Of a stretch of DNA of 64,000 nucleotides, positions 1-8,497 are shown one piece after another. Origin of the DNA: Arthrobacter sp. StoSoilB20 (lineage in GTDB: Bacteria; Actinomycetota; Actinomycetes; Actinomycetales; Micrococcaceae); the NCBI RefSeq assembly GCF_019977295.1, contig NZ_AP024651.1:1736001-1800000 (forward strand), read 5' to 3'. The position numbers were made by a program, and so were the translations under genes. Numbering within the stretch: position 1 is the stretch's first letter; each line of letters begins with the position of its first letter. The notes beneath the pieces were generated by a model. The model saw only the letters and a list, made by a program, of their open reading frames with translations, was not told the origin of the DNA and did no database searches.

Positions 1-47
1 TGCTGATCTACGCGGACATCGTGAAGCCCGTGAATATCTTTGGCTAG
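1..47 (+). CDS. C-terminal end of a probable site-2 (M50) membrane metalloprotease
   Basis: The first 47 bases read in frame 3 as the last 14 codons of a protein ending in YADIVKPVNIFG, then TAG at 45-47. Such a tail (lumenal loop, last membrane segment, then PVNxFG) is typical of the RseP/Rip1 family of intramembrane proteases, which lies directly upstream of ispG in many actinobacteria. The family cleaves membrane-anchored anti-sigma factors. Only the tail is visible, so the call rests mainly on position and the last residues. Confidence 0.55.
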   Translation, partial: LIYADIVKPVNIFG

Positions 48-109
48 GCTGTGAGCATTTTCGAGGGGGCTGTGAACATTATCGGCAGGGCTGTGAACAA
101 TTCCTGCAG
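47..109 (+). repeat. Three direct repeats with a 21-bp period upstream of the YciI-like gene
   Basis: GGCTGTGAGCA begins at 47 and GGCTGTGAACA begins at 68 and again at 89. The period is exactly 21 bp, about two helical turns, and the similarity continues weakly through each unit. The repeats fill the gap between the upstream stop codon and the -10 hexamer at 121. They could be an operator for a regulator that binds the same DNA face, or the product of a local duplication. Confidence 0.6.
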
Positions 110-120
110 AGCAGGCGGGA

Positions 121-126
121 TAGGCT
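121..126 (+). promoter_or_regulatory. -10 hexamer TAGGCT of a leaderless promoter
   Basis: TAGGCT lies six bases before the ATG at 133, and no ribosome-binding site is present between them. This is the TANNNT arrangement expected for a transcript that starts at or within a base of the start codon. The same layout recurs at many genes in the window. Confidence 0.5.
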
Positions 127-132
127 AGCACC

Positions 133-426
133 ATGACTGTTTTCGCTGTTGAGTACGTATATGTTGCCGATTCAGGCGCACTGCGCGACGAAGCCCGCCC
201 CGCGCACCGCGCCTGGCTCGCTGAACTGGCCGAGGAAGGCACGTTGCTGGCCAGTGGCCCCTACGGTGACGGCGCCGGCGCCCTCCTGATCTTCAAGTCA
301 GTGGACGAGGCCGGCCTCAACGATCTCCTCAAGCAGGATCCGTTTGCCGAAGCAGGCGTGATTGCCGGCATCCGCAGCACCGAGTGGTCCCCCATCATCG
401 GCGTCCTGGCTGCCCACGCGTCCTGA
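133..426 (+). CDS. YciI-like (YCII domain) protein
   Basis: A 97-residue protein with the fold size and conserved positions of the YCII family: a histidine in the segment PAHRAWL (H25), [13 protein letters not shown] in the middle, and DPF at residues 69-71. YCII proteins are small ferredoxin-like-fold dimers in which a His-Asp pair is thought to be catalytic; most have no known substrate. The gene sits between the site-2 protease end and ispG. The start is supported by a -10 hexamer six bases upstream, suggesting leaderless translation. The family is clear; the role is unknown. Confidence 0.8.
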   Translation: MTVFAVEYVYVADSGALRDEARPAHRAWLAELAEEGTLLASGPYGDGAGALLIFKSVDEAGLNDLLKQDPFAEAGVIAGIRSTEWSPIIGVLAAHAS

Positions 427-472
427 CAGGCCGCTACCACCATTACGATCCACCCCAACCCAAGGAGTCCAC

Positions 473-1639
473 GTGACCTCGGTCAGCCTGGGAATGCCAG
501 CAGCCCCACCCCCCGTCCTTGCCCCACGTCGTAAGACACGGCAGATCAAGGTTGGGTCCGTCGGAGTTGGTTCTGACTCACCCATCAGTGTTCAGTCCAT
601 GACCACCACGCCCACCACGGACATCAATGCCACCCTTCAGCAGATTGCCGAACTGACGGCATCAGGGTGCGATATTGTGCGCGTGGCGTGCCCTTCGGCG
701 GATGATGCTGAGGCGCTGCCCATCATCGCCCGGAAGTCCCAGATCCCCGTGATCGCGGACATCCACTTCCAGCCGAAGTACGTCTTTGCCGCCATTGAGG
801 CCGGATGTGCTGCTGTTCGGGTGAACCCGGGCAACATCCGCAAGTTCGATGACCAGGTCAAGGAAATTGCGGCAGCAGCCCGGGACCACGGCACCTCCAT
901 CCGTATTGGCGTCAACGCCGGCTCCCTGGAGCCGGGCATCATGAAGAAGTACGGCAAGGCAACGCCGGAAGCGCTGGTGGAGTCCGCTGTCTGGGAAGCT
1001 TCCTTGTTCGAAGAGCACGGTTTCCACGACTTCAAGATCTCCGTCAAGCACAATGACCCCGTCATCATGGTGGCTGCCTACGAAATGCTCGCTGAGAAGG
1101 GCGACTGGCCCTTGCACCTCGGCGTGACCGAGGCCGGGCCGGCGTTCCAGGGAACCATTAAGTCCGCAACGGCTTTCGGTGCCCTCCTGTCCCGGGGGAT
1201 CGGTGACACTATTCGTGTTTCCCTGTCGGCGCCGCCGGTGGAGGAGATCAAGGTGGGCAACCAGATCCTGCAGTCGCTCAACCTCCGCCCCCGCAAGCTG
1301 GAAATTGTCTCCTGCCCGTCCTGTGGCCGTGCGCAGGTTGATGTGTACACGCTGGCGGAACAGGTGACGGCCGGACTGGAAGGCATGGAGATTCCGCTCC
1401 GCGTGGCCGTCATGGGCTGTGTCGTCAATGGGCCCGGTGAGGCCCGTGAAGCAGACCTCGGTGTGGCCTCCGGAAACGGCAAGGGCCAGATTTTCGTGAA
1501 GGGTGAAGTCATTAAGACTGTGCCTGAGAGCGAAATTGTTGAGACACTGATCGAAGAGGCCATGCGCATCGCCGAAGAGATGGGGGAGGCCGATGGCGAA
1601 GATGCTGTCAAGGGTAGCCCCGTGGTTAGCGTCTCGTAA
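473..1639 (+). CDS. ispG: 4-hydroxy-3-methylbut-2-enyl-diphosphate synthase (flavodoxin/ferredoxin)
   Basis: The enzyme catalyses the penultimate step of the MEP isoprenoid pathway, reducing methylerythritol cyclodiphosphate to HMBPP with a [4Fe-4S] cluster. The GTG start at 473 follows AAGGAG with good spacing and gives 388 residues, the usual actinobacterial length; the open frame extends further upstream without a ribosome-binding site. The cluster cysteines are visible as CPSCGR (C281, C284) and [12 protein letters not shown] (C316). The N-terminal TIM-barrel contains [10 protein letters not shown] and the [10 protein letters not shown] segment. It lies downstream of the probable site-2 protease gene, as in other actinobacteria. 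Confidence 0.95.
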   Translation: MTSVSLGMPAAPPPVLAPRRKTRQIKVGSVGVGSDSPISVQSMTTTPTTDINATLQQIAELTASGCDIVRVACPSADDAEALPIIARKSQIPVIADIHFQPKYVFAAIEAGCAAVRVNPGNIRKFDDQVKEIAAAARDHGTSIRIGVNAGSLEPGIMKKYGKATPEALVESAVWEASLFEEHGFHDFKISVKHNDPVIMVAAYEMLAEKGDWPLHLGVTEAGPAFQGTIKSATAFGALLSRGIGDTIRVSLSAPPVEEIKVGNQILQSLNLRPRKLEIVSCPSCGRAQVDVYTLAEQVTAGLEGMEIPLRVAVMGCVVNGPGEAREADLGVASGNGKGQIFVKGEVIKTVPESEIVETLIEEAMRIAEEMGEADGEDAVKGSPVVSVS

Positions 1640-2480
1640 CGAGAACGGCTTGGGAGTCAGGGTGCTCGGCAATGCCGACACCCTGGCTCTTCGCGCGCTG
1701 GCAAGCGAAGACGTAGTAGCCAACGTGTTCATCCTTGCCCATTTGGACAGCACGGGAACGGCTGCGCCCACCAGTGGGGGTGCCAGTATTTTTGGTGTGT
1801 TTGACGACCAAACGCTCTTGGGCGCCTGCTGGGCCGGAGCCAACCTGGTTCCCGTCCAGTTGGATCCCGCCCTGGCAGGTTATGCAGCGACCGCTGCCCA
1901 CCAAACCGGTCGCCGGTACGCTTCCATTTTCGGCCCCGCAGACACCGTGCTCGCGCTTTATTCACGTTTCGAACAATTGGGCCACTCTGCCCACGAGATC
2001 CGTGCATGCCAGCCGCTCCTGACCATGTCGGGACGGCCCATGATCGGCGCCAATCCGGACCTGGCATTTGGCACCATGGAGGACTTCGACCGTATCCTGC
2101 CGGCGTGCGCCGCGATGTTCGAGGAAGAAGTTGGCTATTCTCCCTTCCTCGGTGGCCAGGAGTTCTACAGCAGGCGGGTTGCCGGATTGATCCGCCAAGG
2201 GCATTCCCTGGTGCACATTGATGCTCACGGAACTGTGGTCTTCAAAGCTGAACTCGGCGCCGTCACAGCCGATGTCACGCAGGTACAGGGTGTGTGGATG
2301 AATCCCGAATTACGTGGACACGGCCAGAGCGCCGGTTACATGGCCGCCGTCGTGAATCTTTCCAAGACTTTTGCCCCCGTGACGAGCCTGTACGTCAACG
2401 ACTACAACGCCAAGGCCCGCGCCACCTATGAGCGGGTGGGCTTCGAGCAAGTGGGCACTTTCGCCACTGTCCTTTTCTGA
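1593..2480 (+). CDS. DUF4081-type GNAT N-acetyltransferase
   Basis: A 295-residue protein with an N-terminal DUF4081-like half and a C-terminal GNAT half. The acetyl-CoA loop is seen as [11 protein letters not shown] near residues 237-247, and the final strand [16 protein letters not shown] is the usual GNAT C-terminal motif. The ATG at 1593 is preceded by GGGGAGG and overlaps the end of ispG by 47 bases, which suggests translational coupling; ATG 1602 is an alternative. The position after ispG matches Mycobacterium and relatives. The acetyl acceptor is unknown. Confidence 0.85.
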   Translation: MAKMLSRVAPWLASRNENGLGVRVLGNADTLALRALASEDVVANVFILAHLDSTGTAAPTSGGASIFGVFDDQTLLGACWAGANLVPVQLDPALAGYAATAAHQTGRRYASIFGPADTVLALYSRFEQLGHSAHEIRACQPLLTMSGRPMIGANPDLAFGTMEDFDRILPACAAMFEEEVGYSPFLGGQEFYSRRVAGLIRQGHSLVHIDAHGTVVFKAELGAVTADVTQVQGVWMNPELRGHGQSAGYMAAVVNLSKTFAPVTSLYVNDYNAKARATYERVGFEQVGTFATVLF

Positions 2481-2505
2481 GGCGTCCACCCCCTGCCCAC
2501 TCACA

Positions 2506-3141
2506 TCAGCCGTCCCCACCTCCGCATAGCCTTGTGGGGGAGTCCAAGGGACCGGTGAGGTAGCGCTGGAGGGTGGGTGCCACCAAGCGCACCACGTCCT
2601 CGGGATCGGCGGAGGCCAAGGGTTCGAGCCGTATTACGTAACGGACCAGCATGAGCCCCACAACCTGCGTGGCCACCAGATTCCCCCGCAGCCGCAATTC
2701 CGCGGACGGTCCCGGCATGCCGGCCATGATGCGCGACAATATTGTCCGCTCCACCATTCCGCGCAGCAATGCGGTCTTCGACGTCGAGCCGATGGTTCCA
2801 CGGACGAAAGCGACCAATCCGTGCTGCGCGGGGCTTTCCCACAGCCGGAGCACCGCCCTGGCAATTGCCTCGGCCCTCGCCGCAGGGTCCATGGTTTCGA
2901 CGTCGGCCAGCACCTCGGCCGGGTCGGCGGGAAATTCTACGCAGGCGGCAAAAAGCTCGTCCTTACCGCCGAAAAAGTGGTGCACCATGGCCGGGTCAAC
3001 CGATGCTTCACGGGCCACCTGACGGAGGCTGGTCCCATCGAATCCTTGCTCGGCGAACAACTTCCGCGCCGCAGCAAGGATGCCCTCCCTCGAGTGGTCG
3101 CCGGCACTTCGGCGCCCCCGCCGTGCTTGGGGCAGGTTCAT
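2506..3141 (-). CDS. TetR/AcrR-family transcriptional regulator
   Basis: A 211-residue one-domain regulator. The N-terminal helix-turn-helix is clear: ILAAARKLFAEQGFDGTS, then VAREASVDPAMVHHFFGGKDELF. The C-terminal ligand domain resembles the form with an arginine-rich LWESPAQHGL segment. The ATG at 3141 overlaps the stop of the upstream permease (ATGA, 3138-3141), so it is the last gene of a three-gene operon. It probably represses that operon by binding the palindrome at 4663-4682 (inference). It converges on the acetyltransferase gene with 25 bases between the stop codons. Confidence 0.88.
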   Translation of the reverse strand: MNLPQARRGRRSAGDHSREGILAAARKLFAEQGFDGTSLRQVAREASVDPAMVHHFFGGKDELFAACVEFPADPAEVLADVETMDPAARAEAIARAVLRLWESPAQHGLVAFVRGTIGSTSKTALLRGMVERTILSRIMAGMPGPSAELRLRGNLVATQVVGLMLVRYVIRLEPLASADPEDVVRLVAPTLQRYLTGPLDSPTRLCGGGDG

Positions 3142-3893
3142 CGGGTCTGCCTGCGCAACGTCAACGAGGCCAGGACGAGGACACCCACCACGATCCCGCC
3201 CATCACCGCGGCGTCTTGCCACATCGCCGCAGTCGCTTCGGTGTTACCGGCAATTTCCTTTAGCGCGTCTACGGAAAACGTCAGCGGCAGGACCCCTGAG
3301 ATCCGTTCCAGGACCTGGTTCATGTCCTCACGGGCTACGAACAAGCCGCAGAGCAGGATCTGCGGGACCACTACTACGGGCATGAACTGCACTGCTTGGA
3401 ACTCGGTGCGGGCAAAGGCCGAACACAGCAGGCCAAGGGCTACGCCGAGCACGGCGTTGATGACGGCGATCAACACCACGAATCCCGGACTCCCCTTGAT
3501 GTCGAGGTTGAAGATCCAGTAAGCCACAGCCGTTGCCACTACGGACTGCAGCGCGGCCATGATGGAAAAGGCAATCGCATAGCCGAACAGGAGGTCGGCC
3601 TTGTGGATGGGAGTGGTCAGCAGCCTCTCCAACGTTCCGGAGGTCCGTTCGCGGAGCATGGTGATGGAGGTGACCAGGAACATCACCACGAACGGAAAGA
3701 TGGCGAGCATCATCAGCCCCACGCGGTCGAAGGTGCGTGGAAACCCCGGTGGCAGGTTTTCGTTTTCGAAGAGGAAGTAGACGGCTGCGAGCAACAGCGC
3801 GGGGACCACGAGGATGAGGCCGACGCTGCGGTGATCGTGCCGCAGCTGTCCAAGGACGCGGGCGGCCGTGGCAAAGGTCATGCGGGGGTTCAT
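3138..3893 (-). CDS. ABC-2 type transporter permease
   Basis: A 251-residue integral membrane protein with about six hydrophobic segments. It has the ABC-2 signature: a long first loop after an N-terminal helix (VGLILVVPALLLAAVYFLF), the cytoplasmic stretch MLRERTSGTLERLLTTPIHK, which is the canonical contact region with the ATPase, and a final hydrophobic helix. It starts with ATG at 3893, overlapping the ATPase stop (ATGA). With the ATPase it forms a DrrA/DrrB-like exporter; the TetR partner suggests drug or lipid efflux, but the substrate cannot be read from sequence. Confidence 0.88.
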   Translation of the reverse strand: MNPRMTFATAARVLGQLRHDHRSVGLILVVPALLLAAVYFLFENENLPPGFPRTFDRVGLMMLAIFPFVVMFLVTSITMLRERTSGTLERLLTTPIHKADLLFGYAIAFSIMAALQSVVATAVAYWIFNLDIKGSPGFVVLIAVINAVLGVALGLLCSAFARTEFQAVQFMPVVVVPQILLCGLFVAREDMNQVLERISGVLPLTFSVDALKEIAGNTEATAAMWQDAAVMGGIVVGVLVLASLTLRRQTR

Positions 3894-4639
3894 GAGGCCA
3901 CCGGACTTTCTTCCTGGCCGCGGTCAGCGGCTTTGATGATGGTCAGGAATGCCCGTTCCAGATCGCTGTTGTGGCCGCGTTCAGCCAGTTCAGCGGGAGT
4001 GAGTTGGGCCAGGAGCAAGCCCTCGCGCAGCAGGAGCAGTGAGGAGCAATGTGAGGCTTCTTCCATGACATGGCTGGAGACGACCAACGTTGTACCGGAG
4101 GCCGCCATTCCCGCGAAGCGCTCCCAAAGTTCGGCCCGCAATACGGGATCAAGGCCCACCGTGGGCTCGTCCAGGATCAACAGCCGGGGATGTGCCACCA
4201 GTGCGCAGGCAAGGGATACGCGGCTGAACTGCCCGCCCGAGAGGTCCGCGGCCTTGCGCCGCGCCAGGGATGTGAGTCCGACGGCGGCAATCGCCCCGGC
4301 AGCATCCGCCGCTGTTGCGTTGTGCATGGCACCGAAGTACCGGACATTGGCTTCGACGCTCAGGTCCGCATAGACGCTGGCACCCTGGGTGACGTATCCG
4401 ACGTCGTGCCTGAGCGCGGGACTGCCGGCAGGCAGCCCGAGGACCGACAGGGTACCGCGCGTCGTCTTTTGCACACCGACGATGGCCCGCATCAGGGTGG
4501 TTTTGCCGCTGCCGGAAGGGCCGAGCAGGCCCGTGATCCGTCCGGAATCGACCGAGAAGTCGAGGCCGTGGAGAATGGCGGTCCGCCCACGCGAGACGTG
4601 GAGGCCACTGGCAGTGATGGCTGTCGTAAGCGGCGGCAT
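3890..4639 (-). CDS. ABC transporter ATP-binding protein (DrrA/CcmA type)
   Basis: A 249-residue ATPase. Walker A is GPSGSGKT (residues 40-47), the signature LSGGQ is at 133-137, and Walker B ends in LLILDEPTVGLDP (153-161), followed by the H-loop region SSHVMEEA. The ATG at 4639 has GGGAGG upstream. A longer reading frame exists but would run through the promoter and palindrome. It is the first gene of the operon ATPase-permease-TetR, all joined by 4-bp overlaps. Confidence 0.92.
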   Translation of the reverse strand: MPPLTTAITASGLHVSRGRTAILHGLDFSVDSGRITGLLGPSGSGKTTLMRAIVGVQKTTRGTLSVLGLPAGSPALRHDVGYVTQGASVYADLSVEANVRYFGAMHNATAADAAGAIAAVGLTSLARRKAADLSGGQFSRVSLACALVAHPRLLILDEPTVGLDPVLRAELWERFAGMAASGTTLVVSSHVMEEASHCSSLLLLREGLLLAQLTPAELAERGHNSDLERAFLTIIKAADRGQEESPVAS

Positions 4640-4662
4640 GCGGGCCTCCCGTAGGCTCCAGA

Positions 4663-4682
4663 AATTCACCAACTGATGAATT
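4663..4682. promoter_or_regulatory. Candidate TetR operator: perfect inverted repeat AATTCA-N8-TGAATT
   Basis: Two perfect 6-bp arms, AATTCA (4663-4668) and TGAATT (4677-4682), are separated by eight bases. The palindrome lies between the predicted -10 element of the ABC operon (4684-4689, minus strand) and its first start codon (4639), i.e. over the transcription start. That is a usual place for autorepression by an operon-encoded TetR protein. Confidence 0.55.
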
Positions 4683-4683
4683 A

Positions 4684-4713
4684 ACCGTAAATCCGCTGCC
4701 CCGGGCCGGTCAA
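4684..4713 (-). promoter_or_regulatory. Promoter of the ABC transporter/TetR operon
   Basis: On the minus strand TTGACC (4708-4713) and TACGGT (4684-4689) are separated by 18 bases. Transcription would begin about ten bases further on, inside the palindrome at 4663-4682. It is back to back with a plus-strand promoter at 4741-4769. Confidence 0.55.
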
Positions 4714-4740
4714 TGGTGGCTCGACCGGATGGCCGCATCC

Positions 4741-4769
4741 TTGAAAATGTGTCCGCGATCACATAGGTT
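4741..4769 (+). promoter_or_regulatory. Predicted promoter of the proS leader
   Basis: TTGAAA (4741-4746) and TAGGTT (4764-4769) have an ideal 17-bp spacing. Transcription would begin near 4776 and run through the small reading frame at 4815 and two hairpins before reaching proS at 5104. A second, weaker -10-like hexamer, TAGATT, lies at 5049-5054 closer to proS. Confidence 0.5.
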
Positions 4770-4814
4770 CTACCCAAGCCGTGTCGTTGGGGTGCGGGTG
4801 GCAGAGGGGGACTC

Positions 4815-4928
4815 ATGAACATGACCTTGACGGGCGTCCTTGGCGCCCAAGCCGCCCGTGAGCTCGGCAGTGACCCATGCTTCCCAGCCGCAGTTGATCC
4901 CGTTCCGCTGGAGGGAACGGCGATCTAG
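4815..4928 (+). CDS. Candidate 37-residue leader peptide upstream of proS
   Basis: An ATG at 4815 follows the purine-rich GAGGGGG and opens a 37-codon frame ending in TAG at 4926-4928. Codon use is GC-rich at third positions like the neighbouring genes. Four proline codons fall in its second half (residues 21, 24, 29, 31). A hairpin (4899-4920) is formed by codons 29-31 and 34-36. No homology is recognised. Placement before prolyl-tRNA synthetase suggests a leader peptide sensing prolyl-tRNA, but this is inference and the frame could be fortuitous. Confidence 0.35.
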   Translation: MNMTLTGVLGAQAARELGSDPCFPAAVDPVPLEGTAI

Positions 4929-5028
4929 TCCCAGGACAGAGTCTGCGGCCGGCCGGCCGTTGAGCCACGCCATCGCAGGATGACCAGCCCGTCGCGGCCA
5001 GGGGCTTCCACATGCGAGGGCGTGGCTC
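4899..5028 (+). promoter_or_regulatory. Hairpins of a possible proS attenuator
   Basis: Two stems are visible in the proS leader. CCGTTCC (4900-4906) pairs with GGAACGG (4914-4920) across a 7-base loop, within the last proline codons of the small frame at 4815. GAGCCACGCC (4962-4971) pairs perfectly with GGCGTGGCTC (5019-5028), followed by TTCTGTG, so it could act as a weak terminator. A GC-rich GGCCGG run at 4948-4958 could compete for pairing. No T-box consensus is present. Confidence 0.4.
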
Positions 5029-5103
5029 TTCTGTGTGAGGGCAGACGGTAGATTAGTAGACAGTTGTTTTTGCCACATCTGCCATAGAAACGGATACGTA
5101 CCC

Positions 5104-6915
5104 GTGGTCCTTCGCCTTTCCCAGTTATTCCTGCGCACCCTGCGTGAAGATCCCGTTGACGCCGAGGTCGCCAGCCACAAGCTCCTGGTCCGTGCCGGCT
5201 ACATCCGCCGCGCGGCTCCCGGCATTTACACGTGGCTGCCGCTGGGACTGAGCGTCCTGCGGAAGGTCGAAGAGATCATCCGCCAGGAAATGGCCGCCAT
5301 TGGTGCCCAGGAGGTCCACTTCCCGGCCCTGCTGCCCCGTGAGCCCTACGAAGCCACCAACCGCTGGACCGAGTACGGCGAAGGCCTTTTCCGTCTCCAG
5401 GACCGCAAGGGCGCTGATTACCTCCTGGCCCCGACGCACGAGGAAATGTTCACCCTCCTGGTGAAGGACCTTTACTCCTCGTACAAGGATCTGCCGCTGA
5501 GCCTCTACCAGATCCAGAACAAGTACCGCGATGAAGCCCGCCCGCGGGCAGGACTCCTCCGCGGCCGCGAGTTCATCATGAAGGACTCCTACTCGTTCGA
5601 CATCGACGACGCCGGCCTGGATGCAAGCTACGCCGCCCACCGCGGCGCGTACCTGAAGATCTTCGCCCGCCTCGGCCTGGAAGTCATCCCCGTAGCCGCC
5701 ACCGCAGGCGCCATGGGTGGATCCAAGAGCGAAGAGTTCCTGTTCCCCACCGAGATCGGCGAGGACACGTTCGTGCGCTCTGCCGGTGGTTACTACGCCA
5801 ACGTCGAGGCCGTGACCACCGTGGTTCCCGAGGAGATCGACTTCAGCAACGCTCCGGCCGCCGAAGTAATGGACACTCCGAACACGCCGACCATCGATAC
5901 CTTGGTGGAGGCTGCCAACCAGTTGGCTCCCCGCAGCGGGTCCGACGCCGGCGCCTGGACTGCCGCCGACACGCTTAAGAACGTTGTCCTTGCCGTGACG
6001 CTTCCCACGGGTGAGCGCCAGATCGTAGTGATCGGCGTTCCCGGCGACCGCGGGGTGGACCTCAAGCGCGTGGAAGCCAACATTGGCTCCCACCTGCCCG
6101 TTGCCGGTGAAATCGGCCTCGAGGCTGCCAACGAAGAGGACCTCAAGAAGCTGCCGTGGCTGGTCAAGGGCTACATCGGCCCCGGACTGTCGCTGGACGA
6201 GCCCGTCCTTGGCCTGGAAGGTACCTCGAAGGTGTTGTTCCTGGTGGACCCCCGCGTGGTTTCCGGTACCAGCTGGATCACCGGTGCCAACGCTGATGGC
6301 AAGCACGTCTTCGGGCTTGTCGCCGGACGCGACTTCACCTGGGACGGCGTCATCGAGAGTACCGAAGTCCGTGCCGGTGACCCCGCCCCGGACGGATCCG
6401 GTCCGCTGGAGACCGCCCGCGGCATCGAAATGGGCCACATCTTCCAGCTTGGCCGCAAGTATGCCGCCGCGCTGGACTTGAAGGTGCTGGACCAGAACGG
6501 CAAGCAGCAGGTAGTCACCATGGGTTCCTACGGCGTCGGTGTCACCCGTGCCGTGGCCGCCTTGGCTGAAGCAAACCACGACGACCGGGGTCTGGTGTGG
6601 CCGCGCTCCGTGGCTCCGGCAGACGTCCATGTGGTGGCCGTGGGCCGTGGCGATGAGATCTTCGACGCCGCTGAAAAGCTCTCCGCCGAGCTCGAAGCGG
6701 CCGGCCTGGACGTCATTTTCGATGACCGCCCCAAGGTCTCTCCCGGCGTGAAGTTCGGCGACGCCGAACTCGTTGGCGTGCCCACCATCCTGGCCGTTGG
6801 CCGGGGACTGGTGGACGGCGTTGTGGAAGTCAAGGACCGCCGCAGCGGCGAAGCGGAGAACATCGCGGTGGACAAGGCCGTGGATTACGTGGTCAACGCC
6901 GTACGAAACCGGTGA
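5104..6915 (+). CDS. proS: Prolyl-tRNA synthetase
   Basis: A class II aminoacyl-tRNA synthetase that charges tRNA-Pro. The GTG at 5104 gives the standard actinobacterial N-terminus [17 protein letters not shown] and 603 residues. Motif 1 lies in [21 protein letters not shown], motif 2 in [16 protein letters not shown] (about residues 143-158), and motif 3 near 477 ([13 protein letters not shown]). An insertion between motifs 2 and 3 of about 180 residues is the bacterial editing domain that hydrolyses alanyl-tRNA-Pro. No clear ribosome-binding site precedes the start; the long leader upstream may be regulatory. Confidence 0.95.
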   Translation: MVLRLSQLFLRTLREDPVDAEVASHKLLVRAGYIRRAAPGIYTWLPLGLSVLRKVEEIIRQEMAAIGAQEVHFPALLPREPYEATNRWTEYGEGLFRLQDRKGADYLLAPTHEEMFTLLVKDLYSSYKDLPLSLYQIQNKYRDEARPRAGLLRGREFIMKDSYSFDIDDAGLDASYAAHRGAYLKIFARLGLEVIPVAATAGAMGGSKSEEFLFPTEIGEDTFVRSAGGYYANVEAVTTVVPEEIDFSNAPAAEVMDTPNTPTIDTLVEAANQLAPRSGSDAGAWTAADTLKNVVLAVTLPTGERQIVVIGVPGDRGVDLKRVEANIGSHLPVAGEIGLEAANEEDLKKLPWLVKGYIGPGLSLDEPVLGLEGTSKVLFLVDPRVVSGTSWITGANADGKHVFGLVAGRDFTWDGVIESTEVRAGDPAPDGSGPLETARGIEMGHIFQLGRKYAAALDLKVLDQNGKQQVVTMGSYGVGVTRAVAALAEANHDDRGLVWPRSVAPADVHVVAVGRGDEIFDAAEKLSAELEAAGLDVIFDDRPKVSPGVKFGDAELVGVPTILAVGRGLVDGVVEVKDRRSGEAENIAVDKAVDYVVNAVRNR

Positions 6916-7709
6916 TTTCCGGCTTCGAATCAATCCAGCTCACCACTCTCATCCTGATTGTGGTGGCTGGATTCGCCGCCGGCTGGGTGGATGCCGTGGT
7001 AGGGGGCGGGGGACTGATCCAGCTCCCCGCCCTGCTGCTGGTTCCAGGCATCACGCCGGTTCAGGCTTTGGCCACCAATAAGATGGGGTCGATTTTCGGC
7101 ACCACTACCAGCGCCGTGACGTACTACCGGCGTGTGGGACCGGACCTCAAGACGGCTGTGCCCATGGCGGTCATCGCGTTGGCGGGAAGCTTCGGCGGAG
7201 CCATCCTGGCTGCATCGCTGCCGGCCAGCGTGTTCAAGCCCATCATCGTGGTGGCATTGATCGCCGTCGCCGTTTTCACAGCATTGCGACCCAGTGCCGG
7301 TGAGCTGACTGCCCTCAGGCACGACGGCCATAAGCACTACGTCGTAGCCTGCCTCATCGGTGCCGTAATTGGCTTCTACGACGGCCTCATTGGCCCCGGC
7401 ACCGGCTCTTTCCTGGTGATCGCCCTGGTTTCGGCCATGGGCTACGCCTTCCTCGAAGCCAGCGCCAAGGCCAAGATCGTCAATATGGCCACCAACGCCG
7501 GCGCGCTGATCTTCTTTCTTCCCCACGGCTCTTTGCTATGGGGCGTGGGGCTTGTCCTGGGCCTTGCCAACATGGCAGGTGGCTATCTTGGCGCCCGCAC
7601 CGCCGTAGCCCGGGGCAGCGGTTTTGTGCGCGTTGTGTTCCTGATTGTCGTGGCGGCGTTGATCATCAAGCTCGGCATGGACGTCTGGAATGAGAACTTC
7701 GCCGCCTGA
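6912..7709 (+). CDS. TSUP family (TauE/SafE-like) membrane permease
   Basis: A 265-residue membrane protein with about seven to eight hydrophobic segments and the family's repeated glycine-rich motifs: [20 protein letters not shown] near the N-terminus and [16 protein letters not shown] in the second half. TSUP proteins export or import sulfonates, sulfite and other organic anions. The GTG at 6912 overlaps the proS stop (GTGA), so expression is coupled to proS, a partner with no evident functional link. The substrate is unknown. Confidence 0.88.
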   Translation: MISGFESIQLTTLILIVVAGFAAGWVDAVVGGGGLIQLPALLLVPGITPVQALATNKMGSIFGTTTSAVTYYRRVGPDLKTAVPMAVIALAGSFGGAILAASLPASVFKPIIVVALIAVAVFTALRPSAGELTALRHDGHKHYVVACLIGAVIGFYDGLIGPGTGSFLVIALVSAMGYAFLEASAKAKIVNMATNAGALIFFLPHGSLLWGVGLVLGLANMAGGYLGARTAVARGSGFVRVVFLIVVAALIIKLGMDVWNENFAA

Positions 7710-7717
7710 TTCCCGCG

Positions 7718-8494
7718 TCAGATAAATGTTCCGCTGGCGTTGGCCAGCGACTTCAAACCGCGGACGACGGCGTGGGGAACCAAAGCGCTCGACGCCGGGT
7801 TGCCGGGGGATGCCTCGTTGGTGACACAGATATCAAACGTACCCAGGCTGGTTTCGGCAACCACATGGTGGGCGGTCCGGTGTGCGGCAGGATCCGCAAT
7901 AAGGACCGCCTCCACCACGTCCCAGCTGCCTGCTGCCAGGGCGAGCGCGGAGACCACATTGGTGGATTTGGGGAACGCCTTGATCAGCTCGGCCGGCCCG
8001 CCCCGCAGAAGCTCCAACGGGCCGGTAGTTCCAAGGAGCCGTTCCTTGGTCCCGCCGTCCATCCAAGGCTGCACCAAGGCTGCGGGAAGTTTCCGCGATT
8101 CCAAGGTGATGCGGTGGATGGTTCCTCCTGCGCGGGCGGCCGTGATGGCGTCCAGTCCGCCCAGGGCGCCGGTGGTGAGGAAAGTCCGGCCGGGACCTCC
8201 CTCCAGCAGGGTGGTACGCAGCACGGGTTCGCATAATGCACCGATCGAAGTTACCAGCAGGTCTTTGCCGGCCCTGATGGTGCGTGGCCCGAACTCGGCA
8301 ACTGCGGCGACGCCTGCGCATTCGACCACCACATCAGCGGACTCCAAGGCGTCGGCGAAACTGAAGCCGGTACCTGCATCGCCGTGGGGAACCACTCCGG
8401 TGAGGCTGACGCCAGGGGCGGTCCCGGCGTCGAGCAGTTCCGCGATGCGCGAGCCGATGGCCCCGGATCCGATCAGTGCAACTCCAAGTGCCAT
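7718..8494 (-). CDS. L-aspartate dehydrogenase-like protein
   Basis: A 258-residue protein with an N-terminal Rossmann fold (ALIGSGAIGSRIAELL, glycines at 9, 11, 14) and the aspartate dehydrogenase C-terminal domain (SIGALCEPVLRTTLL, GALGGLDAITAARAGG, FPKSTNVVSALALAAG). The family oxidises L-aspartate to iminoaspartate with NAD(P)+, feeding NAD synthesis or aspartate breakdown. It follows the kinase gene in the same direction with only three bases between them, so they form an operon. It converges on the TSUP gene with eight bases between the stops. No other NAD genes are nearby. Confidence 0.82.
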   Translation of the reverse strand: MALGVALIGSGAIGSRIAELLDAGTAPGVSLTGVVPHGDAGTGFSFADALESADVVVECAGVAAVAEFGPRTIRAGKDLLVTSIGALCEPVLRTTLLEGGPGRTFLTTGALGGLDAITAARAGGTIHRITLESRKLPAALVQPWMDGGTKERLLGTTGPLELLRGGPAELIKAFPKSTNVVSALALAAGSWDVVEAVLIADPAAHRTAHHVVAETSLGTFDICVTNEASPGNPASSALVPHAVVRGLKSLANASGTFI

Positions 8495-8497
8495 GGC

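Noticed and set aside
4640..4822. A longer ABC ATPase starting at 4822
   Set aside because: The extra 61 codons would cover the operon promoter and palindrome and have no ATPase similarity; ATG 4639 has GGGAGG.
4823..5103. A T-box riboswitch upstream of proS
   Set aside because: The conserved T-box sequence (AGGGTGGNACCGCG) and a specifier loop are not present; only hairpins and a small frame are seen.
5125..6933. A 600-codon open frame on the minus strand opposite proS, and similar long antisense frames opposite ispG, infB, pnp and ftsK
   Set aside because: In DNA this GC-rich, long open frames opposite real genes arise from codon bias. Their translations are unlike any known family, rich in His/Gly/Asp or Ser/Arg, and the sense proteins are certain.
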